Shown: positions 33,285 through 45,427 of the stretch, piece by piece
Layout: every line of letters begins with the position of its first letter
How positions within the stretch are numbered: the stretch's first letter is position 1
Program-made: the position numbers and the translations under genes
The notes under the pieces: model-generated
The model's database searches: none
What the model was told of the DNA's origin: nothing
The model's input: the letters and a program-made list of their open reading frames with translations, nothing else
From: Rhexocercosporidium sp. MPI-PUGE-AT-0058
Taxonomy: Eukaryota; Ascomycota; Leotiomycetes; Helotiales
DNA length: 64,000 nt
Assembly: GCA_020746875.1 (NCBI GenBank)
Contig: JAGTJL010000010.1
Span: 2,356,001 to 2,420,000, forward strand
Direction of reading: 5' to 3'

Positions 33285-34415
33285 ATGACTGCAGCTCTAA
33301 TCTCAATTATAATATTCGCCACTGGTGCTGTTTTATCGACTGTAGTTGGCATCACCATAATGTATCATCAGCAAGAAACAAACGAGATACATTCTTCGGA
33401 CGGTCTTTTACACAAATTGGACCACTTCCCTCTCAAAACCAATCATTGGAGCTTTACTCGTCATCCCTTACTCCTCATTTCTCTGTTCATAAACTTCTTA
33501 TTCTTTTGCACTGGTTTTCTGCACTGGGTATCTTATGGCAAGATAGTGCATCATTCTTATGAGACCGGGTTTGCTTTAGAATTAGGTGAGACAATCTCGA
33601 TCTTTACACCGTTTGAGAAGTTAGCTTACAGCATCACGATACAGATCCAGTGAAGCCAGAAATCGAGATAGTCCAACGAACCTATGGCGGCGAAATACAA
33701 GTCGATGAGGACGGAAATTACTTTACAGATGGTCGAGGAGATTTGTACGGAGGCGCGCCATCGCCTGCTGTAGATGATGCTTGGCATTCTCTTCTAGAAG
33801 GTAAGTAATTCTTCGGGATGGATAGAAATCGCTTGCTAATTATTATTCATTGGAAAGGTTTGAATATCGGATTTACCTCTTCAGAAGTAGACTTAGGCAA
33901 TTCGACGTTCAAGTGGCCTGGATCTGGAGATTATTTTTCTGGATTGGAAGTTTTCCATTCGCTGCATTGTCTGGTAGGTAATCTTTGTGCCTCGTTACCT
34001 CAACCTACTATTAATATCGGACTCAACTAGTTGCTAATGCAAATCAATTGACAGAATCGTGTCCGTGAAGCTTTGTATCCGGAATACTACGACAATCCCG
34101 AACACCCTAACAATCCTTCTCGTCGAGATCACCTAGGTATGTTATGGCTGTTCTTCGCAGTTTGATTCTATTATGCCTAACTGTCAAAAAGAGCATTGTA
34201 TCAACCATATACGGGAGGGAATTCAATGTCACTCAGACCTCACACCTATGGAGTGGTATTTAGCGGGGAATAAGATAATTCTCAAAGCCGACACAACTCA
34301 TACGTGTAGGAACTTTAATAGAATTCATGACTGGGCAGCCCAAAGAAAGACTGTAATCTACAATGAAGAAGATGAGAAGGCCATGAGGAGTGGGAGTTTG
34401 TTTATCGTGGATTGA
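33285..34415 (+). CDS. UstYa-family (DUF3328) oxidase, copy 6
   Basis: Five exons, 33,285-33,585, 33,645-33,800, 33,858-33,973, 34,055-34,136 and 34,192-34,415, give 292 residues. The frame's first ATG adds an extra hydrophobic N-terminus (3-26). The ATG at 33,360 would give a more typical UstYa head followed by the membrane span PLLLISLFINFLFFCTGFLHW region, so I regard that start as equally likely. HSLHC and HLEHC (26 residues apart) are both intact; the second is assembled across an intron. CINHIREGIQCHSDLTPMEW and TCRNFNRIHDW follow. Its exon plan matches the gene at 30,186. Last gene of the cluster; a transposon begins 260 bp downstream. Confidence 0.9.
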
Positions 34416-34676
34416 GATTAGCTGTAGTTTCGAGTCCAATGACATTTGCTGAGGAGTGTAATATGGGCGAACCATTGCAGCCGGCTAATCTTTGGGCTTG
34501 GTTGCGTCTAAAAATATGCTCTAACAATATGCTATTTCAATGTAATCTTTTGAGAAAGACTTTGAAAGTTGATATGAGCAAAAGTATGTTACTCCTTCTA
34601 TGCCTGAGGAAATTGCAAGGTTTAAGTAATCAAGTTTTACTCTTATGGAGATCACTAAAGGCTTGAATCTTGTATG

Positions 34677-36014
34677 TAAGAGTTGGGACAACAGCTCGTG
34701 GCATACCTAAGCGAAATGCACCGCATACACCCTTATGTTTAAATATTGAATAACTCAGTAGTATTACATTGAACTACCTTAAATTTGTATTATTACTCAA
34801 TGAATAATAGCTAATCCTTTTAATGAAATTACATCCTCTAACTTGCAAGTCAATCTTTCGACATAAGGCCGATAATCACGCGGATCTACCTGGTCCTAAA
34901 GCTTTTGAATCTCTCTCTTCAACTGATCAATAGAAGTCGATACAAATGGCAATTTCTTCAACTTTTCTTTCATCCACCGCCATACCCTCTCGATGACGTT
35001 CAAATCAGGTAAAGAAGGTGGCCAATTGAAGCCTCGAACCCCGTGTTCTAGCCTTGGTAATCGAGCATGTCCTAAGTGAACCTTCGAGCCGTCTTCCATA
35101 AAGATATACTCAGGACCGAGTGTATCAAAGAGTGGAAAAACGATTGGCCCAAGAACTTGGTGTAAATACGCCTTAGAATTAACTCTTTTCGAGCCTTCCC
35201 CCTTCTCAAGAAACACAAGAGGTGACTTCCAATCCCAGCCGATTGCTCCCCAAATCATAATCGATGTTCTCCCTGATCGATATATCGATCGAATACAATC
35301 AGGACAACGCTTTTCGTCGACTCTTCGTGTTACCCAAACTCGACCGGCTTTTCCAAGCTCGGATGAGCATTCATCTGACCATATAACATTCCTCCAGTCC
35401 CCTCCCCCTTCTCAAGAAGCTGCCCAATCACTTGTACCCCACCAACGATGCTCTTTAGGAAAGGCTAATCGCTTTTTTGCTTGCTTTCGAGAGATGAAAA
35501 GTTTCGGGCACGCAATACATTGTCTATAGCCCTTTCGACGTAGTTCTCGGCGAATCGTACGAGCAGAGGCTTGAATTCCGAGGGCTCGCTTAATCTGCTC
35601 GAAGGATGCTCTTCGTGTCGTGTAATTGCTTGCGATATATTTAATAATTTGACCAATATCTCGCGAGGAAAGTAATCTTCGTTGATATCGCTTGCATTTA
35701 CGAGTTGTCCGACTTGATTTGGCTTGACAAATACGTCGTGCCGCCGTCCGAGGTACTCCTAATTCGTGAAAGACTTGATTCTATGATTTCCCGTCTAGGC
35801 GAGCTTGACTAACTCTAGCTCGTTTAGGTGTAGGCCAATTTTGATTTGGCTCGTGGACTGGAGAAGAAGAGAGAATATCTGTCGCTATGCTTAATTTCAA
35901 AGAATTGATTAAAGGGTTGATTTACAATTCAAAGTTGAAGATAGGGGGTTAGAAATTAAGGTGGAGACGGAATCTCGCTTAAGTGTGCCACGAGCTGTGG
36001 CCTCAACTCTTGCT
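34677..36014 (-). mobile_element. Tc1/mariner-like DNA transposon, lightly mutated
   Basis: The ends are imperfect inverted repeats of about 35 bp sharing ACAGCTCGTGGCA and TAAGCGA; on the right they read in reverse complement. The minus strand encodes a DDE transposase: an HTH region (GIQASARTIRRELRRKGY), the first catalytic Asp in NVIWSDECSSELG, SIMIWGAIGWDWKSP, the second in YIFMEDGSKVHLGHARL, and the last in WPPSLPDLNVIERVW. One in-frame TGA (near 35,413) falls before the first Asp, inside an odd Ser-Glu-Gly-rich stretch, so the gene is probably dead. It shows few transitions compared with the blocks around it, implying a recent arrival. The exact termini and TA duplication are not clear. 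Confidence 0.82.
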
Positions 36015-37753
36015 ATTCTTTATTACGCTTTCAATGTTTTCTGGTGCAGTTTTTGTTAAAACTATTCCACGAAGAAAGAACTATTTTAGTCTACCATCGT
36101 GATAACAAGACTAATAAATTCTGTTTGAGAAGATGTGAATGAATACATTTTGGGAGGTGATGAGCGGAAATCCTGGTTTTCCTTCGATAATGCTGCATTA
36201 TTGGAGTTTTAGATAAACGGAGCTACTGCTATGTTTCATGAGGTGCTGTTAGGTTGCAAGAGAGATAATAAGAATTCGCCTGGTTATGTATCATTCATTT
36301 AATGAACTTGTCTCCAATCGAAATCTTGAAGCACTACAAATAAGTCCACAACCCCCCGTTCCGGCCACACTAAAAACCCGATTTTTATCTCTACTAAACC
36401 TTTATAGAATTATATTAAACTTTAAATATATCATTATTACTTCTTTTCTAGCGATAAATTAAAAGGATTTTTATTTTAAATAATTTAATATTTGTTAAAT
36501 ATGGTTTAAATTTTTTAATATATAATTCGATTTTTATAACTTTTGTAATAATTTATAAAAAGACTTAAAAATCCAAAAATCTTAAAATTTATATATTAAA
36601 ACTAAAAGAAACGAAATAAAAAGTATATTATATTAGTGTGAAGGCTACAACAAACAAAGAAGGAAGCACGGCGCAAGGCACCAGGCAAGGAGCCTAGTAA
36701 CTCTAAGGGGTCAAGATTCAAGGTGGAAAAGTGTTCAATTCTTCTAATTTTACATGAGGGAAAGGCCTCTTATACGAACCTTTAAAGGTTGTATGCCTAG
36801 TTCCTTAAATAACGCCTTAGGCATCATTTCCTGGCTAGAATCGCCACTTTACATTAGTAGTTACTATATAAATAAGTAGTTAATAAAACGATATACGAAG
36901 ACTTAGTATGAAGGAGTTTAATTACTTAAGCAAATAATAACTACTAATAGTAAATACTAAGGCTCTATTTATTTTAAATAATATATAACGTGGTTTATCA
37001 GCGAGTCGATTATATCAGCAAGTCGATCACTTTTTCTTAGCACGGAACTTTAAACTTAAATAAATCAACTACAATACATTAAATTAATTATTACTCTTAA
37101 AATCTAATAAATTAAATATATTTCTAACTTCTTAATAAGTTCGCACCATATGACTAGCTTTTTCACAAGTTCTATAATGCCGTTTAAATAGTTGCCCCTC
37201 CTTTTAATTACTCCCCGCTTTACGTATGTCGCTTCGTACTTATTTACATCTTTTTAAGTTAAAATATCCTGTGCATCCTTTACTATAAGTGCTCCTCCTT
37301 AACGGACACGAGTCTTTTTAGCCTTACGGCGTTTACTTAAGGCTTTATTAGCTGCTCGAAGAGAGCGTACCTTAGCGGACAAAAGGGTCATTTTATAAGC
37401 TATTTACTTTGTCTCCTTGCTAACGTAGTAATTATATTAAAAAGTAGAGTTAACGAGCTTTTTTAATAATAGGTAATACGTTTTCGCATAAGAGTTAATT
37501 ATAAAAGTGTTTTACTTGAGTTATAAAAAGTCCAAGAGACTTAAGGGAGGGAGTTAAAGTCCGTAACTTTATATTAAGCTTTAAAATTATAACTTATAAA
37601 TTAGAAGGTATTAAGCTAGCTCTACAAAATCTAGCTCAATAGTTTTTAACCGTTATTGTTTCCTTATATATTATTTAAAGGGCTAAAAAGAACTCGACCT
37701 TTGTAATATAGTTAATATAGGCTTTAATAAACGTCTTAATTTGTCGACTACAT
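36015..37753. repeat. AT-rich repeat mosaic
   Basis: No gene. From 36,350 there is an end of the C-rich TIR family (CCCCCCGTTCCGGCCACAC). From 36,650 to 36,840 lies a segment shared in inverted orientation with 32,500-32,650. At 36,986 (ACGTGGTTTATCAGCGAGTC) lies one end related to the MITE at 7910; I did not find its partner end. The rest is TA-rich. Confidence 0.55.
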
Positions 37754-38252
37754 TGTTACGAACGCCCCGCGTCGCGTGACACTTGGCCCCGGGACAGTGG
37801 AGTACTTAGGACTATAGGCTTAAGAAGCTAAGAGTTTTAAGAGAAGGATATTAAGAGAGTATTACTTTTGAAAGCACCGCTTTAAAAGACCTTAATACTT
37901 AGGATTTTATAAGTCATATATTATATAATTATTATTATTAATAAATAATTAAAGGATACATAAGCCTTTAAATTACGCAACCTTATTACGTAATAATAAA
38001 CCGCTGGATCGCTGGAGTCTAACGGTTTAAAACCGACGGTATTGCTAAGTCTTAGAGGTCCTAAAGGCACGAGAAGTTTTATATAAGACTAGCACGTCTA
38101 TTATTAAATAAGAGCTTTATGCTTAATTAAAAATAATATTTTAATTATATTAATTATTATTTATTCTTTTATACGTAATATACTTATTTCTTAATTATTA
38201 AGATTAATATAACCCTTTGTATTTATACCGAGTAAATACACGGACCGTAACA
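37754..38252 (+). repeat. Left LTR of Gypsy-1
   Basis: 499 bp with TG/CA ends. Its last 178 bp recur at 62,340-62,517. Confidence 0.75.
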
Positions 38253-41200
38253 CTTTAAGTACTTTTTCGTTAAAAGTACCGACTTACGTATATTATGTCG
38301 ACTCTTACGATTAAAGACTAACTACTTAGCCTACAAAGTAATACTATTAATACGTCATTATTATTAGCCCTTAAGGGGAAGGAACGCAACGTTATTAATA
38401 ATAAAAATAAAGAAATGCTTAATACTTAGGACAATCTTATACACGAACTTAAGGAGACTTTAAAGGTTAAGCTCTTCAATACTTTTTATAAAAATTAAAA
38501 GGACTTAAAGACTTTTATTTTTTAAGTAAACTTTATTAATACTTTAATAATAATAAATTATAGATTAATAAAAGCTATGCCTTCTGGACGGTATTATATT
38601 TTAAAGGCGAGGCTATGCGATGCATCGAGCCGTTCCTTAGGGACTACTTCGAACACGAAGCTAGCTATGGAGCTATACTTATTATATAAACTATATTTAA
38701 TTTAAAACCTAAAAAACATTTGAAAAGGAAATTCGACGAATATTTAACGATATTAATAAGGTTAAGATAGCGAAGACTTACTTATACGGCTTAAAATAAA
38801 TTAATAATATAATAACTTACCCTATAGAATTCCAAAAGTATATTAATAATACTAGCTGAAACTTTTAGTCGCTTATTAATTATTATCGACGAGGACTTAA
38901 GGATTATATCCGATTAAAACTCATTTAAATTGACTTATAAGTAAAAAACATTCTTATTCTTATTAAATAAATAATCCGGATTAACAAACGCTTATACGAA
39001 TTTAAACAAGAATAATAAACGTACGTAAGGAGGAGTTAAAGGCAGTTTAGCTAGCGATAAAACGAGAGACGCCGACGTTAAAAGAACTTTAACGATAATC
39101 GATAGGCGGACCTTAAAGAGTACGACGCTACTTATAAGAAAGGAAAGGGTAAAGCGCGTTAAAAAGGGCTATCGAAGGAAGTTATAAACGAGTAATATAA
39201 GAAAAAGCTATATTATAAGTGCGGACTTCCGGGATATATAATAAGTTTATACCGTAAAAAGAGGGCTAAAAAGAAATAAGTTAATTTTATAAAATAAAAG
39301 GCGTACGATTTTATCGATATATTACTTTCTCTTCTTTTAAAAGAAGTCTAAATTAACGCTATTTACCGTTATATAACGATAGACGAACTTAACGTTAATT
39401 ATATCGATAGTCAGCTCGAGGGTAACGGCGGTAAGGAAAATAGCGAGTAGAGCGAAACGGATAATAATTACATTCGCTAATATATAATAGGACCTGAGTC
39501 CGACGACTAGATCCCGTAAGGCGAGTAAAATATTTAATAATAAGTATTCGAAACTACGCGTAAGGCATAAAGAGTAAAAAATATAACTAGCGTTAAGAAA
39601 AGTAAAGACTCGTAGTATTAAGGTAACGCTATATTACTAAGACTCGCGCTCGCCGGGCCTTAAGAACGTAAGGTCTGGCGAGTCACTTAGCGGAAGGAAT
39701 ACGCTACTCGCGAGGCTTTTAATATAAGGCATTAAATAAACGTTAATATAAAAGTCACTTATATCGAACTAAGGATGATTTTACGCAAAAGGCCGTAATA
39801 AAGCGAAAAATATAAGGTAGTCTTTTAAAGTAACTTACGTATTACTTAAAAGTCGATAAACGTCGAAGATAGCGTCTTTCGGACATACGTTTAGTAAATT
39901 GCCTTTAATAAAATATTATTTCGGCAAATAATAATATAAATAAAGGTAAAAGACGTATAAGAAATTATCGCGATGATATTACGAAACCGAATATAAGTTA
40001 ATTCGCGGAATAACTTATAAATATATTATTAAAGATTATTTAAATTATTTATACCTCTAAGGACGTATTAATTATACCGTATTTTTTACGAAGATTTTGA
40101 GAATCGGTAATAAGAAAACTTATTAATAAAAAAAGTCTATATTAAAAGAATAAACTTAAGTACGCTCGTAATTATAAGGGAAGGTAGTTACTTAACCTTC
40201 GACGTCGATATTAAAAGAGTAAAACTACGGGCTATAATAAATTCCGGAACGTAAAGGAATTTTTTATTTTTTATTATTACGGTTTAATATCTCTTACTTA
40301 TTAAAGTTAAAACAAATAAATATTAATTAATACTCGCCGACAGAGGACTTATCGCAAACGGCCTAATCGACGTGTAAATAAAGCTATTATATATAAGGAT
40401 CGGGGGATACTTTAAATACCTCTAGTTCGACGTAACCCGGATTAAAAGATATAATATTATCTTAAGGTTATTATAAATATAACTTTCTAACCTTAAGATC
40501 GACTAGAAGACGTAAAAGCTAAAGTTTAGTAATTATAAAAGCTGTTTTTAAAATATAATCTTCTTAATACGTAAACACTTCTTTAAAAGGTAATTATATA
40601 ATCTAGAAGTTAAGTTACGGAGTTATAAATAGAAATCTTTTTTAGTTTTTAAAGTACGGAGATTAAGTAAATTATTAAAAACCTCCGAAAGTGGCGTTAC
40701 TTCCTTTTAAGAATGTAAAAGAAGTATAACTATCGATTCATTATTATTTCCTAATAATAATCGACTTATAAAAGGTTTTATTATAAATACCGGCTATAAT
40801 TTAATAGTCCTTTAACCGGCTTTAATATTAAAAGCCGTAAGACTTTCTTAGCGTGCTTTTTAATAATAAAAAAGGACATTACGTTTATTAATTAAAAGAG
40901 AATTAAGTAAAGAACTTAAGTTATATAACTTTTTCTAATACGCACGCTTAAGAGGAGAGAAAATTATTAAATCTAAAAGTTATAAGACGTGTAACGTATA
41001 TAAAGGTAAAAATAAAACGTAAATATTATGCAAGGCTCCTCCAAAGGAAATCCGTAGTCTTATAGCTCCCGTAACCGTTTAAAATAAAGAGTCTTATTAA
41101 AAGAGTATATAGTTTCGTTTAAGGAATAAACACGTTTTCTAATTATTTAAGAGCCGTTTTATTAATCGTTTACTTATTTTCTGTAATAATAAAGTGCTAA

Positions 41201-41959
41201 CTACTGAATTTGTTTAATTAAGACGGAAATTATTGTTATTAGGTCGTCTTTCTTTCATAAATTATAAATAGAGTTATAAAAACTCTAATTAGAAGTATAT
41301 ATTTAATAATTAACGTTTAAGCACGTAAACCTAGTTATCTCCCTTAAACCTTACGCTTTTTAGTATAGCTTATGACTAATCTATTAAAGCCGTAACCTTT
41401 TATAATATTAGTTTTGTTTATATTTCATCGTTGGCTAGCTGGAATTGCTTTAATAGCCGGGACGTTAAATTTTTAAAATTAAAGCTTAATAACTTTAGAA
41501 TAAGCGTTATTAATACGTATAAAATTAACGTAGATTTACTTTTTAGTCTTAAGAATAGGATTTCAGGCTAAAAATCACTCTACTTAGTATTATTCGAGTG
41601 GTTTATAATTTCCTTAAACAGCTAAAAGCCGTTAAGCGAAACTCTTGATTTATATATATATAACTTTACGGCTAATAGACTCTTAAGTAAGTACTTAATT
41701 AATTAATTTATTCTTTAATACCGTAGGTAGTCTTTACAAATAGCTGGCGGCTTTTTAATACGATAATGCGATTGTAATACGATTGTAAAAAGTAGACTTT
41801 AAAATCTCTTACTTTAGCGATGCCTTTCGCGTAGACTTATTATTTGCTATTTCCTTAAGGGCGCTTTAAATATTAGCTTCTATATATTAACGCTTTATAA
41901 TTAAAATAATTAAATTTTTAAATTTTAAAAGAATTAATAATTATTTAAGTAAGTAAGTA

Positions 41960-42030
41960 CGAGGGGCGGTGAGGTTAAGCGAGGCGTCCGGAAACTAGGG
42001 GCAGTCGGAATGGTGGGGCTAGATGTTAAC
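41960..42030. repeat. End of C-rich TIR element inside Gypsy-1
   Basis: GAGGGGCGGTGAGGTTAAGC and GTCGGAATGGTGGGGCTAGA match, with transitions, the right end of the element at 15,393-15,660. The rest of this copy merges into AT-rich sequence to the left. Confidence 0.5.
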
Positions 42031-42462
42031 GTTTTCTTTATAAAGAAGAAGAACAGCGAATAAAGAATATATATTAAGTACCGTCAATTAAATAATATTA
42101 TTAAAAAAGATTATTATATACTGCCCTTAACTAAGAAGCTGCGCGACAGGCTTAGCGGCGCTAAGATTTTCACTTAACTGGACTTACAAAGCGCGTATAA
42201 CCTCGTACAAATAACTAAGGAAAAAGAAAAGAAAATAATATTTTATATACGTTTCGGTTATTGCGAATATACGCTTATACTTTTTAAATTAATTAATACG
42301 CTTATTATATTTTAACGTTTAATTAATAATATTTTATAATAATATTTAAACGTAATATATATATATATTATTTAGACGATATTTTAGTTTATTTTAAAAT
42401 AAGGAAATAATACGTAAAAGACGTTATAATAATATTAAAAAAACTAAAGGCTTTCTTAATAC

Positions 42463-45427
42463 CAGAGCGCCCAGTAAGTCAGCTGGCTGATCAGTTAGCT
42501 AATCAGCTGGCGTTTTCTCGTAAGCTAATTAGCGTTAATATTCTCAGCTGATTAGCGACTTATAAGCTGGGGTTTTTTTTATAAGTGATTTTAGAGTTAG
42601 TTTAATAGGGGTAAAAGTAGTGTTTTAATATTTGATTAAGCGATTTTAATAATCCCGGAACGGAAACACTACCCTCGATAAGCTAAAATTAAGCGGTAAG
42701 ACCCAGTAGGATAATATCGAAGGCTTTACTTAGTATTTAGCTAATATATAGAATACTTATTTTTATTAAAATTAGCTTTAATACTATATCTCAACGTACT
42801 TTATTTATTACTATTAATAATACTATATCTTAAGCCTCTATAGCACTATCTGGTCCCTTTAATGCTAGTATTTTTAGTCGTATGATGAGTTCTTCCCGTA
42901 TAACACTCTTATTAATATTAAAGTCCTTTATATTACTCCGTGATATTTGCGAGCGACTTACGGCGATATATAACGAATATTATAATCCTTTTAAGCTTTA
43001 ATACGTTAATATTGCCTTAGATTACTCTTCTTACGTGTTTAGTCAGCTATTATTTGACGATCGAGAGGTTAATATACGGAAATTACCTTATAAGAAGAGC
43101 TTAAGTCCTGTAACTAAGAAACTAAAGAGGTCTTAAGTATAAGAGATAAGATATTATTTAATTAATTTAGTATATTTAAAAAAGCTTTAATATTAGGCCT
43201 ATAAACGCTATAAGTTATAAAGCTAAAGATTAAGGATTTATAATCTATACTCACGATATTAAGTTATTACGACTAGCGATTTTCTCGATATAAAAAGCAC
43301 GTCTTTAATTTTAATAGCTTTAAGAACGCCGAGAAACACTTATTATATATATATTATTTAAACGCTAGAGGAGATATATAGCGAAGGGAAGCTATAATTT
43401 AACTTATATAACCTTTTAGTTATATAAACGGAAATCCTTATTTAATAATCCCCTTTCGACAAAAAGAATTTAAGAACGCGTTCCTTAAATAAGTTATTTT
43501 GAACGACGTAAAAGCACGAAAAGCAGCGTTAAAACACTTTAAAAGAATGTTCCGGATTATTAACTAAGACGTAATAAACGTATTACCTACGTTAAACTTA
43601 ATTATAGCTACTTAAATCGATTAGATATTTAAGTACTTTAAACTAAAACTAATTGCAGAGGTTTTAAGCGCATAATTAAGAATATTAATTACTTTTAATA
43701 GCTAGGGATCGAAGAGGGAAAAGCTTAATATTATAACTATAATTCTTCACTTTATTAACGGTAAAGGAAATCTTATTACGCGTCTTATAGGACTTCTAAA
43801 ATTACTAAAACATGGCAAAACAGGCATTAGTATATATTATTTAAATCCCGTGTATTTATATTAACTTTTAATAAAGTAAAGCTTTATAATTCTTCCTTTC
43901 TTTCGTCGATTCGGCATTACCGCGCAGAATATCGGCTTGTTCGTCCTTAATAACGTAATAAATAATAATATAATATTCGTTAAGCTTTTAAAAATATATA
44001 AATTTAATCTAAAATAAAAGAGATTACGCTACGTCGGTTATATTCTTAATCTTATTATAAAAGAATACTTATTTAAATAAGATTCTACTAATTTTAACAG
44101 AAATTATAAGGCCGCAGGTGCGCCGACGCGTCGACAGCTGTAAAGGCAACGCGAAGAGCTTGAGAAACTACACAACTTAGTCGCACACGTTATAGCTTTT
44201 AAAAAGAGATTTAAGCTTTTTATTAAGTTATAAAAAAAATAAAATAAAGGTAGAGCTATTAATCGAAGCTTGAAGCTTATTTTGAACGAAGGTATTCGCT
44301 GAAACGCGTTATACGCTATAGTAACTAAAGCACTCTTCCTCTACGAATCTCTCGATTAATATGCTTATAAATTACGAGTCTCGAAAAATGCTAAAGATCT
44401 GGAGGTTTGTAATCAAGACTACTTGTTAGATAACGAATGGACGACTTTAGAGCTGATCTTTAAGAAATTGAAGCCTTTGTTTTATATTACTAAAGCGCTA
44501 GAAGGCAATATAAAACTAAATGAAGGAGTAGGCAAGCTATCTTATAGCGCGTTATAAGAGGTTTTACTAGCCTTTAAAGGTCTACTCGCTCACTTTAAAG
44601 CTCTTGAGCGTGACGTCGCGAATAGTTTCTTTAATACTCGCGTTCAGTAATTAATTATATTAATATAAAATAAAGCAAAGGAATACTACGTCAAGACCGA
44701 CTTATTTATTGCGTGGCAGGCGTCTCTCGTCCTCTACCTACGTTAAAAAAGGAAATACTTTAAAGACAAATGGACTGGCGTCGAGAGATTATATATAACG
44801 AATAATAAGAAAGTATTAAAAGCTTTATAAGAAAAAGATTACAAATTAGAGCTTATAATACGGCAAGAGATTATGTCTTTAGAGCTAGAAGAGCTATAAG
44901 TTAATTACCTTAAGAATCTTCTTAATAGTTTAGCGCTAACAATAATAATATATGCTCTTTTACGTGCTTTAAGCCGGAGAGATTAGCTTATATTATATTT
45001 TAAAGAGCTTTACGAAAATACTTTGCTATTATAATATTAAAAATTAAAATAAGCTTAGTGGCTATAATTAGCCGCGATAGCGTTTGATTTTCTATCGATT
45101 CTTATTATGAGTTCTGAATGTGAGCGAGTCTTTTCCTCTTATATTAAGTAAATAATAACAGAGACTTTTAATTTGTTAAAAGAGATATTATAACATAAGA
45201 AATGCTTAAAGAATTAAGAGAATAAAAGAGCTATTAATATATTGTCTTATAATAATATAATTTAGCTCAGAATATGATTTTTTATTACTTCAGTTTTAAC
45301 TCCTACAGCTAATTAATAGCTAATCAGTTCTTCAGTTAAGTCAGTTAGTTAATGATTTCTATATAAGTTAGTCAGTTGAAGAAACAGCTCAGCTGATGAC
45401 TGACTGATTGGCTTATTGGATGCTCTG
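42463..45427 (+). mobile_element. hAT DNA transposon inserted in Gypsy-1 reverse transcriptase
   Basis: This 2965-bp insertion is flanked by an exact 8-bp duplication CTTAATAC (42,455-42,462 and 45,428-45,435), the hallmark of hAT elements. The ends are inverted repeats beginning CAGAGC (left CAGAGCGCCCAGTAAGTCAG, right in reverse complement CAGAGCATCCAATAAGCCAA). The plus strand keeps a hAT dimerisation-domain relic at about 45,060-45,230: LDFLSILIMSSECERVFSSY and later KKCLKN. Many stops and TA dinucleotides show RIP after insertion. Confidence 0.92.

Noticed and set aside
36986..37030. Second complete copy of the 434-bp MITE
   Set aside because: Only one diverged end is visible; no matching inverted end was found nearby.
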